DNA of 64,000 nt from Verrucomicrobiota bacterium (GCA_027622555.1 JAQBYJ010000008.1:32230-96229); one strand, 5' to 3'; positions 38,053 to 47,091 are shown, numbered from the stretch's first letter. Notes: generated by a model from the letters alone, not told the origin. Numbers and translations: made by a program.

Positions 38053-39177
38053 ATGTCAGATAACCAATCAAACTCTCCCCATAAATTTGGCAAATACCTC
38101 CGCTACGGCTTACAAGGCGTAATCCTGGGCATAATCGCTACAGCTATCATTCTATTTTTTACTACTGAGGAGGCAACCTGGGACTATATCGCTCAATTTA
38201 ATTGGTGGTACGCTCCAGTCATTCTTTCAGCAATTGTAGTTGCCTGGTTTTGTAATGGTGGCCGTATCTGGATAAATTCACGTGCCCTTGGTCACCAGCT
38301 CCAATACCGTCAGGCCATTTCAGTATCCATGTCTACAGAGTTCGGCATAGCCGCCTCTCCCGCAGGGATGGGCGGAACAGCGCTTCGATTGTTTTTACTG
38401 AAAAAAGCGCATGTCCCGTTAACCACAAGCGCGTCCATGCTGGCGGCAGATGTAATGGTAGATCTTACCTTTTTCGGCCTGCTTACTCCCATCGCGATTT
38501 TTTTTATAGTCCAGGACAAAAACTGGACGGAGATGTTCTCCCAATTGCCTGGCTGGCAAATCGTCCTGGCAGGGGGTCTTGTCCTGGGCGGGATCATTTG
38601 TATGGCCCTCTTTTTTCAAACAGGGCTCTGGGCCAAAGTCATTCACAGTATGGCTAACGCATCGCCTCTCGGTCGTCGCCAAAGGTGGCCGGGAAAATTT
38701 CGTCATTTTCGTTGGGAATTGAAACGTAGCATGCGTCGCACCTGGCTAATCACACGATTCCTTTTCCGCAAACGACGTAGTGCCCTTCTCATTAATTTCT
38801 GTTTGGCGTCGATTCAATGGGTCTGCCGGTATGGGGCTCTTCCCTTGATTTTGTTGGCATTTGGAAGTTTAAAAAATCCTTTCCCACTCCTGTTCATCCA
38901 AGGCTTTTTGTTCCTGTTTGCTATGCTGGTATTTCTGCCAGGTGGTGGCGGAGGAGTAGAGGTTGCAACGGCGTTTATTCTCGGGCACTTCGTCCCGGTG
39001 CCCATGGTGGGCCTGGTCCTTATCCTTTGGCGCTTTAGCACCTACCACCTTTATTTACTAGGAGGCGGCGCTGTCTTTTTTTATGTCAGCGCCCACATGG
39101 ATAAACTCTTTCCTCCCAGGATCCTGGAAACGATTGCACCAATCGGAGTGGAAACAGAAAGAAACAAGGCCTCCTAA
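38053..39177 (+). CDS. Lysylphosphatidylglycerol synthase TM-domain (UPF0104/YbhN-like) protein
   Basis: The 374-residue protein has about eight TM segments. The family features STEFGIAASPAGMGGTALRL and FLPGGGGGVEVATAFILGHF match the flippase-like domain of MprF and the UPF0104 family. The catalytic lysyl-transferase domain is absent, as in stand-alone members. In operons with glycosyltransferases these proteins are thought to move or handle glycolipids across the inner membrane. Its last 4 bp overlap the convergent sulP gene. Confidence 0.88.
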   Translation: MSDNQSNSPHKFGKYLRYGLQGVILGIIATAIILFFTTEEATWDYIAQFNWWYAPVILSAIVVAWFCNGGRIWINSRALGHQLQYRQAISVSMSTEFGIAASPAGMGGTALRLFLLKKAHVPLTTSASMLAADVMVDLTFFGLLTPIAIFFIVQDKNWTEMFSQLPGWQIVLAGGLVLGGIICMALFFQTGLWAKVIHSMANASPLGRRQRWPGKFRHFRWELKRSMRRTWLITRFLFRKRRSALLINFCLASIQWVCRYGALPLILLAFGSLKNPFPLLFIQGFLFLFAMLVFLPGGGGGVEVATAFILGHFVPVPMVGLVLILWRFSTYHLYLLGGGAVFFYVSAHMDKLFPPRILETIAPIGVETERNKAS

Positions 39178-40733
39178 ATCCTGGCAACGGTGTAATGAGG
39201 ATCGTCTTCGGCAACTTCGACTTCGATGAGTGATCCTGCCGTGTGAAGCAGCTGTTGGCATTCAGGACTCAAGTGACGTATGCGAACCCGTTTACCGGCG
39301 TTCTTATAACGCTCAGTCAAAGCATTGAGTGTTTCCAAGCTGGAGTAATCGCAGACGCGGGCATGCAGAAAGTCGATGATTACCTCGTCCGGATCATTTG
39401 CCGGAGACAAGCACTCCGTAAACTCACGAACCGAGCCGAAAAATAAAAGCCCCTGTAACCCATAGACTCTTGAACCGTCGGGGAGGTCCTGAGGATTCAA
39501 CCGAACGTGTTTGGCGCTTTCCCAAGCAAAGACCAGGGCCGAAAGAATCACACCGGCGAATACCGCCAGCGCAAGATTGTGGAGAAATACGGTGATCAAG
39601 GTGACCGCAACTATAACGAAGATCTCCGAAACCGGCACACGGCCAAACGTTTGAAAGGTTGACCACTCGAACGTTCCAATAACCACCATGAACATAACGC
39701 CCACCAGTGCAGCGATCGGGATCTGGCCAATGACGGGCCCACCCACCATGATAAAAATGGCCAAGGCAAGTGCGGCAACTACGCCGGAGGTACGCCCCCG
39801 ACCACCTGATTTAATATTAATCAAACTTTGCCCGATCATGGCGCAACCACCCATACCTCCGAAAAGGCCGGACAAAAAATTCGCTCCGCCTTGGGCAATA
39901 CATTCCCGGTTTCCTGCTCCTCTGGTTTCGGTCAGGTCATCAATCAACTGAAGTGTCATCAAGGACTCAATGATCCCCACCATCGCAACGGTAAGTGCTG
40001 TCCCGCCTATTACTTTCAAGCTCTCCCAGTTCCAAACGATGTATCCGGTTGGAATAGTCGGCAGCGGAAACGCACCGCTAAGGATACTGCTACCCGTCCC
40101 TTCGAATAGAACGTCAGCAACTGTTTTGGATCCGGTCCAGAAATAGCTGATTAATCCCACCCCAACAATAGCAACCAAAGTGGATGGCACTGCCTTGGTC
40201 AGTTTTGGGAAAAACTGGATGATGAGCATGGTCAGGACGATTAAAGCACCAATAACCATCAACTGGGATGGGGCAATCCAGGACCCATCGGGCGTTTTAA
40301 ATGAAGCAAATTGCGCCATCAAAATCACGATGGCCAGGCCATTGACAAAGCCCATCATAACCGGATGCGGCACCAGGCGGATGAATCGCCCTAATCTCAA
40401 AAGCCCGAAGATTATTTGGATCACTCCGGCTAGCATAATAACCGTAAACAGGTATTGCAGACCCAGGCCTTCACCTTGGGCATCTCCATACTGAACTGCT
40501 TTACCAACCACCACGGCAATAGCGCCGGTGGCGCCGGAAATCATACCTGGCCGACCTCCAAATGAGGCCGTAATGAAGCCCATGAACACAGCAGCCCATA
40601 GCCCTACGAGTGGGTCCACACCTGCTGCAAAAGAAAAGGCAATCGCCTCAGGCACAAGTGCGAGCGCAACGGTCAACCCGGAAAGGATATCGTCCTTCCA
40701 GTTGCCGCGAGATTTCGTAAAGAGATCAAACAT
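39174..40733 (-). CDS. SulP-family inorganic anion transporter with STAS domain
   Basis: The 519-residue transporter has the SLC26/SulP core, with 12-14 hydrophobic helices. ALALVPEAIAFSFAAGVDPL is the signature substrate-site segment of TM1, and GGMGGCAMIGQSLINIKSGG is also family-typical. A C-terminal STAS domain follows (about 435-515, DFLHARVCDYSSLETLNALT). Members carry sulfate, bicarbonate or dicarboxylates, and the sequence does not settle which. The upstream 200 bp on this strand can form several hairpins and may be a regulatory leader. Confidence 0.92.
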   Translation of the reverse strand: MFDLFTKSRGNWKDDILSGLTVALALVPEAIAFSFAAGVDPLVGLWAAVFMGFITASFGGRPGMISGATGAIAVVVGKAVQYGDAQGEGLGLQYLFTVIMLAGVIQIIFGLLRLGRFIRLVPHPVMMGFVNGLAIVILMAQFASFKTPDGSWIAPSQLMVIGALIVLTMLIIQFFPKLTKAVPSTLVAIVGVGLISYFWTGSKTVADVLFEGTGSSILSGAFPLPTIPTGYIVWNWESLKVIGGTALTVAMVGIIESLMTLQLIDDLTETRGAGNRECIAQGGANFLSGLFGGMGGCAMIGQSLINIKSGGRGRTSGVVAALALAIFIMVGGPVIGQIPIAALVGVMFMVVIGTFEWSTFQTFGRVPVSEIFVIVAVTLITVFLHNLALAVFAGVILSALVFAWESAKHVRLNPQDLPDGSRVYGLQGLLFFGSVREFTECLSPANDPDEVIIDFLHARVCDYSSLETLNALTERYKNAGKRVRIRHLSPECQQLLHTAGSLIEVEVAEDDPHYTVARI

Positions 40734-40753
40734 TATTTCAGTAGCTTAGTCGT

Positions 40754-40906
40754 AAGGGTCCGTTTCTTGGGAATGAAACTATCCGACCCTTAAACACAAA
40801 AGGTCGGGGGTCATGACGACCCAAACAAGCTAAGGCAACCTATTTCCTAAGAGGAAATTCTCCCAACCCTTCGTGATGCAAAGGAACATCCACTTTCATT
40901 TGCATC
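40754..40906 (-). promoter_or_regulatory. Structured leader upstream of the SulP gene
   Basis: Four foldable elements precede sulP. A two-step hairpin has outer arms AAGGGTC (40754-40760) with GACCCTT (40785-40791) and inner arms GTTTC with GAAAC. GGGTC (40808-40812) pairs with GACCC (40818-40822). TTTCCT with AGGAAA lies near 40848-40862. GATGCAAA (40875-40882) pairs with TTTGCATC (40899-40906). The density of stems resembles an RNA leader, but it matches no riboswitch consensus I can recall. The outer hairpin could equally be a terminator or processing signal. Confidence 0.45.
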
Positions 40907-41093
40907 CTCTCCCCGGGTAACGGCTCCCCCAACTATTTTGCTGAACGATTGTATCTCCGCACTTTGAAAAAGGACAACCACGATACCAACTCCCATCGGA
41001 AGCACTCAAATAATCAAAGCATTCGAAATCGCTCCCCGAGTAGAAAGTAACCCACTACAACTCCAAAGATGATTTTTAGAACAAAGAAAATAT

Positions 41094-41159
41094 GAAATAT
41101 GAACATCGACCCTTTTTTTCTTTTCTGAAATATGAACATCGACCCTTTTTTTCTTTTCC
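41094..41159. repeat. 33-bp tandem duplication
   Basis: Two adjacent 33-bp units (41094-41126 and 41127-41159) begin GAAATATGAACATCGACCC and end in a poly-T/C tract. They differ only at the last base. Each copy contains TGAAC (41100-41104 and 41133-41137), placing these 33 bp, or three 11-bp turns, apart. This echoes the 11-bp period of the nearby operator candidates. Confidence 0.9.
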
Positions 41160-41313
41160 GGGGAATCATTTGAAATGGTCGAGTGAGTTGAATCGCCTAT
41201 CTGTATATTCGGCAGTGAATACAATCCGGATGACTCCGACATTTAGTAGCTTCCATGAGCCACATAGGCTTTGAACGGCTTATTTTGGATCATTTTTGTT
41301 TGCTCTCATAAAT

Positions 41314-41391
41314 TGAACAATAAATGAACAGCTATTTAAGCCTGTTATGGGTTATAATTGATTGAAGACTGTTATTGAACCATGAATGAAC
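41314..41391 (+). promoter_or_regulatory. Two 11-bp direct-repeat operator candidates upstream of fasciclin gene
   Basis: The first pair is TGAACAATAAA then TGAAC (41314-41318 and 41325-41329). The second pair is TGAACCATGAA then TGAAC (41376-41380 and 41387-41391). Both pairs have an exact 11-bp period and the same orientation. They lie 65-142 bp before the fasciclin start codon. The motif recurs upstream of the MerR regulator and two other genes of this locus. Confidence 0.6.
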
Positions 41392-41455
41392 TGTATTAAA
41401 CACGCTAGTTTTAGCTTAAAAATAATTCAAAACTGTTTAATTCAATCCAAGAATC

Positions 41456-43138
41456 ATGAGAACGAAATCAAAAATCTTATTAATGATGGCAGTCCTGTTT
41501 ACTGGGGCAGTCTCAAATGCAGCTGAGGTAATCAACTTATCCGCCAGAGCCAAAGTGGGTTCAGAAGAGGAAACTTTCATCATCGGATTTATCGTTAAGG
41601 GTGAAGCCGGAGAAAAAGTTCCAATATACATGAAGGGAACCGGCCCGACTGACAATGTAAGTAATCCCATTGCTGATCCGAATATCTCTCTATTTAAGCA
41701 TATGACCGACGGTCCCAATGAAGTTATCATTGCCAATGACGATTGGAAAACTGGGGGGCAAATGTTTGCCATTAGTGCCACCCAAATTCCGCCCGCCAGT
41801 GATGCAGGCGCGGCTCTCATAGCAACCGTAGATCCCGGTGAGTATTCATTTCACCTTGCGGATGGTGTCGGAGCGGGAGGCATTGGAATGGCAGAGGTCT
41901 ACGATATGACTTACAATAATATTCCAGGCAATCTGGTGAGTGCTGATGATTTCACTACCTTGCTGGCTGCAATTAGCGCGGCTCAACCAAGTACAGATAT
42001 CGCTGGAATTCTCTCAGGCGAGGGACCTTTTACGCTGTTTGCTCCTACTGATGCGGCTTTCGCCAAGATCCCTGCCGAAACATTGAATGGGCTACTGGCT
42101 GACCCTGAACTGCTTGCCGACATTCTTCTTTACCACGCCGTAGTGGGTGCAGTACCCGCATCATCGGTCGGTAACGGTCAGGTTAAAATGGCAAATGGCG
42201 AAAAAGCGGTCGTTCAGGTGACTGACGCTGGAGGCGTAATTATCCAGGGGGCCAATATCATCGAAACTGATTTCATGGCCTCCAATGGCATTATTCATGT
42301 GATTGATTCAGTGATCCTGCCGCCATCCGGAAATGAAAATATCGTGGAAGCGATCACTGCCGCAGGTAACTTCAGTATTCTTCTCCAGGCTGCCGTCGAT
42401 ACAGGTGCGGCCGAAACTCTTATTGGAGATGGCCCCTTCACTCTCTTCGCCCCTTCCGACGAGGCATTTGCCGCATTGCCTGAAGGAGTTCTTGAGAGTC
42501 TGACAAATGAAGAGCTGTTAAATATACTGCTCTATCATGTAGTAACTTCAGAAGTTCCTTCATCAGCAGTATCCAACGCTAAGGTAACTGTGGCCAATGG
42601 CGCTGAGGCTATTATCCAGGTCACAGCAGATGGTGGTGTAATTATCCAGGGCGCCAATGTCACGCAAACCGACATCGATGGAACAAATGGGATAGTTCAC
42701 TTCATCGACAAGGTCATTCTCCCGCCCTCACCTGATGGAACGATTGTTGACACTCTCAGTGGTGCTGGTAACTTTTCCACTTTGCTATCAGCCGCTGTTG
42801 CAACCGGTGCTGCGGATACACTGGTGACTGAGGGGCCATTTACCTTATTCGCGCCTACGGATGCTGCCTTTGCAGATCTTCCGGAAGGCACGCTGGAAAG
42901 TCTTACCAACGAAGCTCTCCTGGATATCCTCCTTTATCACGTCGTTGTCGGCACGCAGGTCAATGCAGCAGATGTAACCGCTGGAGATGTCACGATGGGC
43001 AATGGAGATATGGCGACTCTGGCCCTTGGTGACGGAGTAACCATCAATGAAAGTAATGTTATTTTAACCGACTTATTAGGAGCAAATGGAGTTGTTCACG
43101 TCATTGATAAAAGTATTGTTACCTCCGATGTAACATAA
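41456..43138 (+). CDS. Secreted protein with three fasciclin (FAS1) domains
   Basis: The 560-residue protein has a signal peptide (about 1-22, ending SNAAE). A beta-rich N-terminal region of about 130 residues follows, then three FAS1 domains at about 160-292, 293-427 and 428-560. Each has the GPFTLFAPTDAAFA-type first motif and the NGIIHVIDSVILPP-type second motif. The three are similar enough to look like internal duplications. FAS1 proteins act in adhesion or at the cell surface, and they occur near photolyase/MerR light-response genes in other bacteria. Two TGAAC repeat operators lie upstream, and a terminator hairpin follows at 43162. Confidence 0.93.
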   Translation: MRTKSKILLMMAVLFTGAVSNAAEVINLSARAKVGSEEETFIIGFIVKGEAGEKVPIYMKGTGPTDNVSNPIADPNISLFKHMTDGPNEVIIANDDWKTGGQMFAISATQIPPASDAGAALIATVDPGEYSFHLADGVGAGGIGMAEVYDMTYNNIPGNLVSADDFTTLLAAISAAQPSTDIAGILSGEGPFTLFAPTDAAFAKIPAETLNGLLADPELLADILLYHAVVGAVPASSVGNGQVKMANGEKAVVQVTDAGGVIIQGANIIETDFMASNGIIHVIDSVILPPSGNENIVEAITAAGNFSILLQAAVDTGAAETLIGDGPFTLFAPSDEAFAALPEGVLESLTNEELLNILLYHVVTSEVPSSAVSNAKVTVANGAEAIIQVTADGGVIIQGANVTQTDIDGTNGIVHFIDKVILPPSPDGTIVDTLSGAGNFSTLLSAAVATGAADTLVTEGPFTLFAPTDAAFADLPEGTLESLTNEALLDILLYHVVVGTQVNAADVTAGDVTMGNGDMATLALGDGVTINESNVILTDLLGANGVVHVIDKSIVTSDVT

Positions 43139-43161
43139 ACTTATCAAGTTGACTAATAAAA

Positions 43162-43190
43162 CAGGGGCGCATGGGGTGCGTCCCTGTTGT
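43162..43190 (+). terminator. Hairpin terminator after fasciclin gene
   Basis: CAGGGGCGCA (43162-43171) pairs with TGCGTCCCTG (43177-43186), with one G-T pair and the loop TGGGG, followed by TTGTGTTGT. It probably sets fasciclin expression apart from the downstream genes, at least partly. Confidence 0.65.
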
Positions 43191-43210
43191 GTTGTATTAC
43201 ACCTTGATCT

Positions 43211-44626
43211 ATGAAAATCTTACTAACTGGGGCTACAGGATATGTGGGGAAACGACTTCTCCCAGTTCTTGTGAAAAGTGGACATAAGGTCGTCTGCTGC
43301 GCAAGGGATGTAGGCAGGTTTCATCCTTCAGAATCGCTGGAGGAAAGTATATCGATTATAGAAATAGATCTCCTGGACCGACCATCCCTTGCAAAAATAC
43401 CAAAAGATATAGACGCTGCTTACTACTTAGTCCACTCCATGTCTTCCTCATCCGATTACGAAGATATGGAACGTCGGTCGGCAATGAATTTTAGAGAGGC
43501 GGTAAGTAAAACCAATGCACGCCAGGTCATTTATCTTGGTGGAATTGCAAATGAAAAAACGTTATCCAAGCATTTGGGATCTCGAAAGCGTGTGGAGGAC
43601 GAACTATCCCTGGGAGAGTATCATTTTACAGCGCTTCGAGCAGGTATTATTGTTGGGGCGGGCAGCGCATCGTTTGAAATCATAAGAGATCTTGTCGAAA
43701 AGCTACCTATCATGGTTGCGCCGAAATGGCTACGGACTCTATGCCAGCCCATAGCCATTGCGGACGTAGTAATAATTCTTGAAAAGACACTTGGTAATAA
43801 AAAAGCTTTTGATGATAACTTCGACATCGGAGGTGAGGATATTCTCTCGTATAGGGACATGTTGCTCCTTTTCGCGAAGGTGCGAGGATTGAAGAGACGA
43901 ATCTTTATTCTGCCGGTAATGTCGCCCAGGCTTTCGTCCTATTGGTTATACTTTATTACTGCTATCTCCTATAAGCTAGCCAACGCACTCGTGGAAAGCA
44001 TGAAGATGGAGGTATTGTGCAGAGATGATCGCATCAACCACCTTCTCAATATCCGGCCAATTGGCTATGAGGAAGCCCTGGTCAGCATTTTTGAGGAGGT
44101 GGAGCATTCGCAGATAATATCGAGCTGGAAAGATTCACTGGTAAGCGCAGATGGAAGTTATAAATTGTCAGATTTTATTCAGGTTCCGGGCCATGGTTGT
44201 TTTAGTGACCAACGCAGTAAGTCGGTTAAGGACAAAGCGGTTATCCTCAATAGGATTTGGAGTATTGGGGGAAAAGGCGGTTGGTATTATGCAAATTGGC
44301 TTTGGCGCATAAGGGGGTTTCTCGACAAAATTGCAGGAGGTGTAGGTCTAAGAAGAGGCCGTACTAATGAGCATGAAATTGCTGCAGGAGATGCCATAGA
44401 TTTTTGGCGCGTACTCTACGCCAATAAGAATGAAGGTCGCTTGTTGTTGTTCGCAGAAATGAAGTTGCCGGGTGAAGCCTGGTTAGAATTCAAGTTAGAA
44501 GGCAGTAAACTTCGTCAAACAGCTACCTTTAGGCCAAGGGGATTATTGGGTAGATTATATTGGTTCTCTGTTTATCCTCTCCATGGTATATTATTTACAG
44601 GGATGTTGAACAAGCTAACCGAATAG
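43211..44626 (+). CDS. NAD(P)-binding SDR with C-terminal DUF2867 domain
   Basis: The 471-residue protein has an atypical/extended SDR N-terminal domain with the nucleotide motif TGATGYVGKRLLPVL. AYYLVHSMSS and VIYLGGI take the place of the usual active-site segments, as in NmrA-like proteins. A DUF2867 domain fills about 320-471 (EIAAGDAIDFWRVLYANKNE, LLFAEMKLPGEAWLEFKLEG). This SDR-DUF2867 architecture is found in photolyase/MerR neighbourhoods. It is probably an oxidoreductase or redox sensor; the substrate is unknown. TspO and photolyase genes follow at 12-bp and 4-bp gaps. Confidence 0.88.
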   Translation: MKILLTGATGYVGKRLLPVLVKSGHKVVCCARDVGRFHPSESLEESISIIEIDLLDRPSLAKIPKDIDAAYYLVHSMSSSSDYEDMERRSAMNFREAVSKTNARQVIYLGGIANEKTLSKHLGSRKRVEDELSLGEYHFTALRAGIIVGAGSASFEIIRDLVEKLPIMVAPKWLRTLCQPIAIADVVIILEKTLGNKKAFDDNFDIGGEDILSYRDMLLLFAKVRGLKRRIFILPVMSPRLSSYWLYFITAISYKLANALVESMKMEVLCRDDRINHLLNIRPIGYEEALVSIFEEVEHSQIISSWKDSLVSADGSYKLSDFIQVPGHGCFSDQRSKSVKDKAVILNRIWSIGGKGGWYYANWLWRIRGFLDKIAGGVGLRRGRTNEHEIAAGDAIDFWRVLYANKNEGRLLLFAEMKLPGEAWLEFKLEGSKLRQTATFRPRGLLGRLYWFSVYPLHGILFTGMLNKLTE

Positions 44627-44638
44627 AATGATAGCGTC

Positions 44639-45097
44639 ATGGTACTCAGACTAGTCACTTTCCTGCTTATCAATTTTGCGGCCTTGGGCATTGGAAGTCT
44701 TTTGATGGACAATGGACCTGCTTCTGATTGGTACTTTCAGTTGAACAAAGCGCCTTGGACTCCCCCGGGGTGGTTGTTTGGTTTAGCGTGGACTCTGATC
44801 GTGATTTGTTTCGCTTTTTACATGTCCTATGCTTGGGAGGTCCTGAGTGACAAGATCTCTCTGATGGTGTTATTCGCAGTTCAATGGTTCCTGAACACAT
44901 CCTGGAATCTTGTATTCTTTCGTTATCACCAAAGTTTTCTCGGCCTGGTTATTATAGCCCTTCTCGGTATTTTGGTAGCCTGCTTATTATTTGCTTACCT
45001 CTCCCGATTAAAAGTGAAGACCCTATTTATCTTGCCCTATTTTCTGTGGCTGTTGGTTGCCACTTCTCTTAACCTTTACATAGTTGTAAGGAATTAA
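44639..45097 (+). CDS. tspO: TspO/MBR-family tryptophan-rich sensory protein
   Basis: The 152-residue protein has five predicted TM helices and the family signatures NKAPWTPPGWLFGLAWTLI and FLNTSWNLVFF. TspO proteins bind porphyrins and other tetrapyrroles in the membrane, regulate pigment genes in Rhodobacter, and can act in photo-oxidative degradation of porphyrin. Its place between the SDR gene and the photolyase gene (4 bp to phr) fits a light-stress operon. Length is standard. Confidence 0.94.
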   Translation: MVLRLVTFLLINFAALGIGSLLMDNGPASDWYFQLNKAPWTPPGWLFGLAWTLIVICFAFYMSYAWEVLSDKISLMVLFAVQWFLNTSWNLVFFRYHQSFLGLVIIALLGILVACLLFAYLSRLKVKTLFILPYFLWLLVATSLNLYIVVRN

Positions 45098-45101
45098 AAG
45101 G

Positions 45102-46397
45102 ATGCTTGCTGTTCACTGGTTCAGGAGGGATTTGCGCCTCGAAGATAACAGGTCGCTCCAAAGTGCATTAAGCGGCGATTTATCCGTGCTTCCGATCTTT
45201 ATTTTCGACCAAAATATTCTCACAGATCTGCCAATAGACGACGCTCGACTGTCGTTCATCTATAAGGAATTAACACAAATCCAACAGCATCTCAAGAAGT
45301 GCGGAAGCGGAATACTTGCCATTCGAGGTGATCCACATGCCGTTTGGTCGTCGCTGCTTACTCGATTCGAGATCAGGGCGGTTCACTGGAATAAGGATTA
45401 TGAGCCTTATGCTCGTGACAGGGACAAGGCGATTCGTAAATTGCTCGAAGCAAATGGAGTGGAAGTGAATGAGTATAAGGACCAGGTGATTTTTGAAGAA
45501 GGTGAAATCGTAAAGAAGGACGGTAAGCCCTATACCGTGTTTACACCCTATAAGAAAAAGTGGCTGGCAAAGCTAGAAGCGCAAAATGTGACGGCATGCG
45601 CCAACGAAACCAAGCATGGGTTTTTCCAACACCAGGCAAAATTTCCCACACTAAAAGAAATTGGATTTCTAAAGTCCAACTTGCCAACACCGAAATATGA
45701 TATCAGTCGGATAGAAATGTATGGAGCAGAGCGGAATCTTCCGGCTGCAAATAGCACTTCTCGTTTGGGTCCACACCTCCGGTTCGGAACTGTAAGCATT
45801 CGTCAAGTCCTTGGCGACATCTACCCCCGATCGGAGCTGTTTCTATCGGAACTTATCTGGAGGGAGTTCTTCATGCAAATACTGTTCCATTTCCCTGGAG
45901 TGGTAAGCAGGAATTTTCGAAGTAAATACGACGGCATCCGTTGGAGAAACAATGAAACGGAGTTTGAAGCCTGGTGCCGTGGCGAAACGGGTTATCCGCT
46001 CGTGGACGCGGGTATGCGCCAATTAAACCAAACAGGTTTTATGCATAACCGGGTCAGAATGGTGGTCGCCAGCTTTCTCTGCAAGCACCTCCTTATAGAC
46101 TGGTGTTGGGGAGAGGCATACTTTGCGGAAAAATTATTGGACTACGAACTTTCCTCGAACAATGGCAATTGGCAATGGGCGGCTGGAACCGGTTGTGATG
46201 CCGCTCCTTATTTTCGAGTTTTTAACCCTGCGACCCAACAAGAAAAGTTTGATCCTCAATATGAATACATAAAACGATGGTTGCTTGAGTATGGAACTGA
46301 TGAATACTCTGAACCGATGGTAGATCATAAGTTTGCCAGAGAACGCGCGATTGCTACCTACAAGAAGGGAATTGATGGCTTCATCCCTTGCGATTAA
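45102..46397 (+). CDS. phr: Deoxyribodipyrimidine photolyase (class I type)
   Basis: The 431-residue cryptochrome/photolyase-family enzyme has an N-terminal antenna-cofactor domain (starting VHWFRRDLRLEDNRSL). The C-terminal FAD-binding domain shows TSRLGPHLRFGTVSIRQV, LIWREFFMQILFHFPG and GYPLVDAGMRQLNQTGFMHN. It also shows NNGNWQWAAGTGCDAAPYFR, including the Trp and Asn positions of CPD photolyases. It repairs UV-induced cyclobutane dimers using blue light. It ends the run SDR-tspO-phr; two direct-repeat operator candidates follow in the gap before the next gene. Confidence 0.95.
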   Translation: MLAVHWFRRDLRLEDNRSLQSALSGDLSVLPIFIFDQNILTDLPIDDARLSFIYKELTQIQQHLKKCGSGILAIRGDPHAVWSSLLTRFEIRAVHWNKDYEPYARDRDKAIRKLLEANGVEVNEYKDQVIFEEGEIVKKDGKPYTVFTPYKKKWLAKLEAQNVTACANETKHGFFQHQAKFPTLKEIGFLKSNLPTPKYDISRIEMYGAERNLPAANSTSRLGPHLRFGTVSIRQVLGDIYPRSELFLSELIWREFFMQILFHFPGVVSRNFRSKYDGIRWRNNETEFEAWCRGETGYPLVDAGMRQLNQTGFMHNRVRMVVASFLCKHLLIDWCWGEAYFAEKLLDYELSSNNGNWQWAAGTGCDAAPYFRVFNPATQQEKFDPQYEYIKRWLLEYGTDEYSEPMVDHKFARERAIATYKKGIDGFIPCD

Positions 46398-46751
46398 AGT
46401 TTTACCAGCAATACTTAGCGGCCTTCCGTTCAAAGCAAAGTCCGCAGGTATTTAATAGGCATTGCCCTAGCGAACTATCAGACTCGCGATTTTTCCTGCA
46501 GGAGTGCGCTTACTTAATTCAAGGCAACGAGAATGAATCGTTATTGAATGCACTGTTGGGCCATATATATAGTATATAGGATTATTGAACAGTATATGAA
46601 TCGCTTATTGGCGCACTAACTATTCAATGTGGTTGTTCTGAATTATTTTGTAGCTCTTATGTAAGTTATGTTATCAAGCAACTGTGATAGCATCCCACTA
46701 AACTAACCTAAAAGATTCACCAAACAGCTAATTCTTTAATCAATAAATAAA
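46398..46751. other. 354-bp intergenic region with operator arrays
   Basis: It has no gene. The left part has no recognisable feature. The centre (46534-46612) holds two 11-bp direct-repeat arrays, with a very AT-rich stretch (ATATATATAGTATATAGG) between them that may be a -10 region. The right part leads to the 106-residue secreted protein. Confidence 0.55.
46534..46612 (+). promoter_or_regulatory. Two three-unit 11-bp direct-repeat operator candidates
   Basis: Array one has TGAAT at 46534, TGAAT at 46545 and TTGGG at 46556. Array two has TGAAC at 46586, TGAAT at 46597 and TTGGC at 46608. In both, the units start exactly 11 bp apart in one direction and the third unit has the same TTGG form. 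They lie 140-218 bp upstream of the small secreted protein gene. An AT-rich promoter-like segment lies between the arrays. Confidence 0.6.
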
Positions 46752-47072
46752 ATGAAAATGAAAATGAAATCCAAACTAACTCTCGGAGTTCTAATTGCAG
46801 TACTATCCTGTGCCTCTTTATCAGGAAATATGATATCTTTGAAATCTGATAGGGTCATGGAACTCTCCGTGTTTAATGTATATGCACCAGACTCAAAAGA
46901 AACGAAAAACAATTCTTTTCTGATGAATTCGAATTGGAAGTTCCAGAAATCACTGGATTTTAACTCAGAGCCTGATTTTATCACAGTCGTTGGTCCTGGT
47001 GAGGAGAGCCATAGTATTCCAACTCCCAGTATAAAAACCACCCTGGTCAATACAAGTATTGAAAACAGCTAA
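46752..47072 (+). CDS. Small secreted protein of unknown function
   Basis: The gene encodes 106 residues starting with three near-successive methionines (MKMKMKSKL), then a signal peptide hydrophobic core (LGVLIAVLSCASLSGN). A cysteine near the end of that core (SCASLS) could be a non-canonical lipobox. The mature part of about 80 residues has no motif I recognise and no further cysteines. It stands alone, flanked upstream by two direct-repeat operators and downstream by the strongest terminator of this region. It is probably a separately controlled, highly expressed envelope or secreted factor of the stress locus. Confidence 0.7.
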   Translation: MKMKMKSKLTLGVLIAVLSCASLSGNMISLKSDRVMELSVFNVYAPDSKETKNNSFLMNSNWKFQKSLDFNSEPDFITVVGPGEESHSIPTPSIKTTLVNTSIENS

Positions 47073-47091
47073 CTTCCTCAATTGAGTCCAG

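Larger units (their letters stand above)
40734..41455. other. 722-bp intergenic region between sulP and the fasciclin gene
   Basis: It holds the sulP leader (40754-40906), a 33-bp tandem duplication (41094-41159) and two TGAAC direct-repeat operator pairs (41314-41391) before the fasciclin ATG. Short frames span the duplication on both strands. The minus frame at 41006-41242 contains the peptide EKKKRVDVHIS twice, but it lacks a family match or good start, so I do not call it a gene. Confidence 0.6.

Noticed and set aside
41094..41159. 33-bp repeat considered as a CRISPR or integron attC site
   Set aside because: Only two adjacent copies without spacers, no inverted-repeat core sites and no integrase gene.
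41006..41242. Minus-strand frame with repeated EKKKRVDVHIS, and the plus-strand frame 41092-41274
   Set aside because: Both exist because a 33-bp duplication is divisible by three; no ribosome site, no family match, and the region is better explained as regulatory.
46736..47050. Minus-strand frame antisense to the small secreted protein
   Set aside because: The plus-strand frame has a clear signal peptide, promoter-side repeats and terminator; the antisense frame has none.
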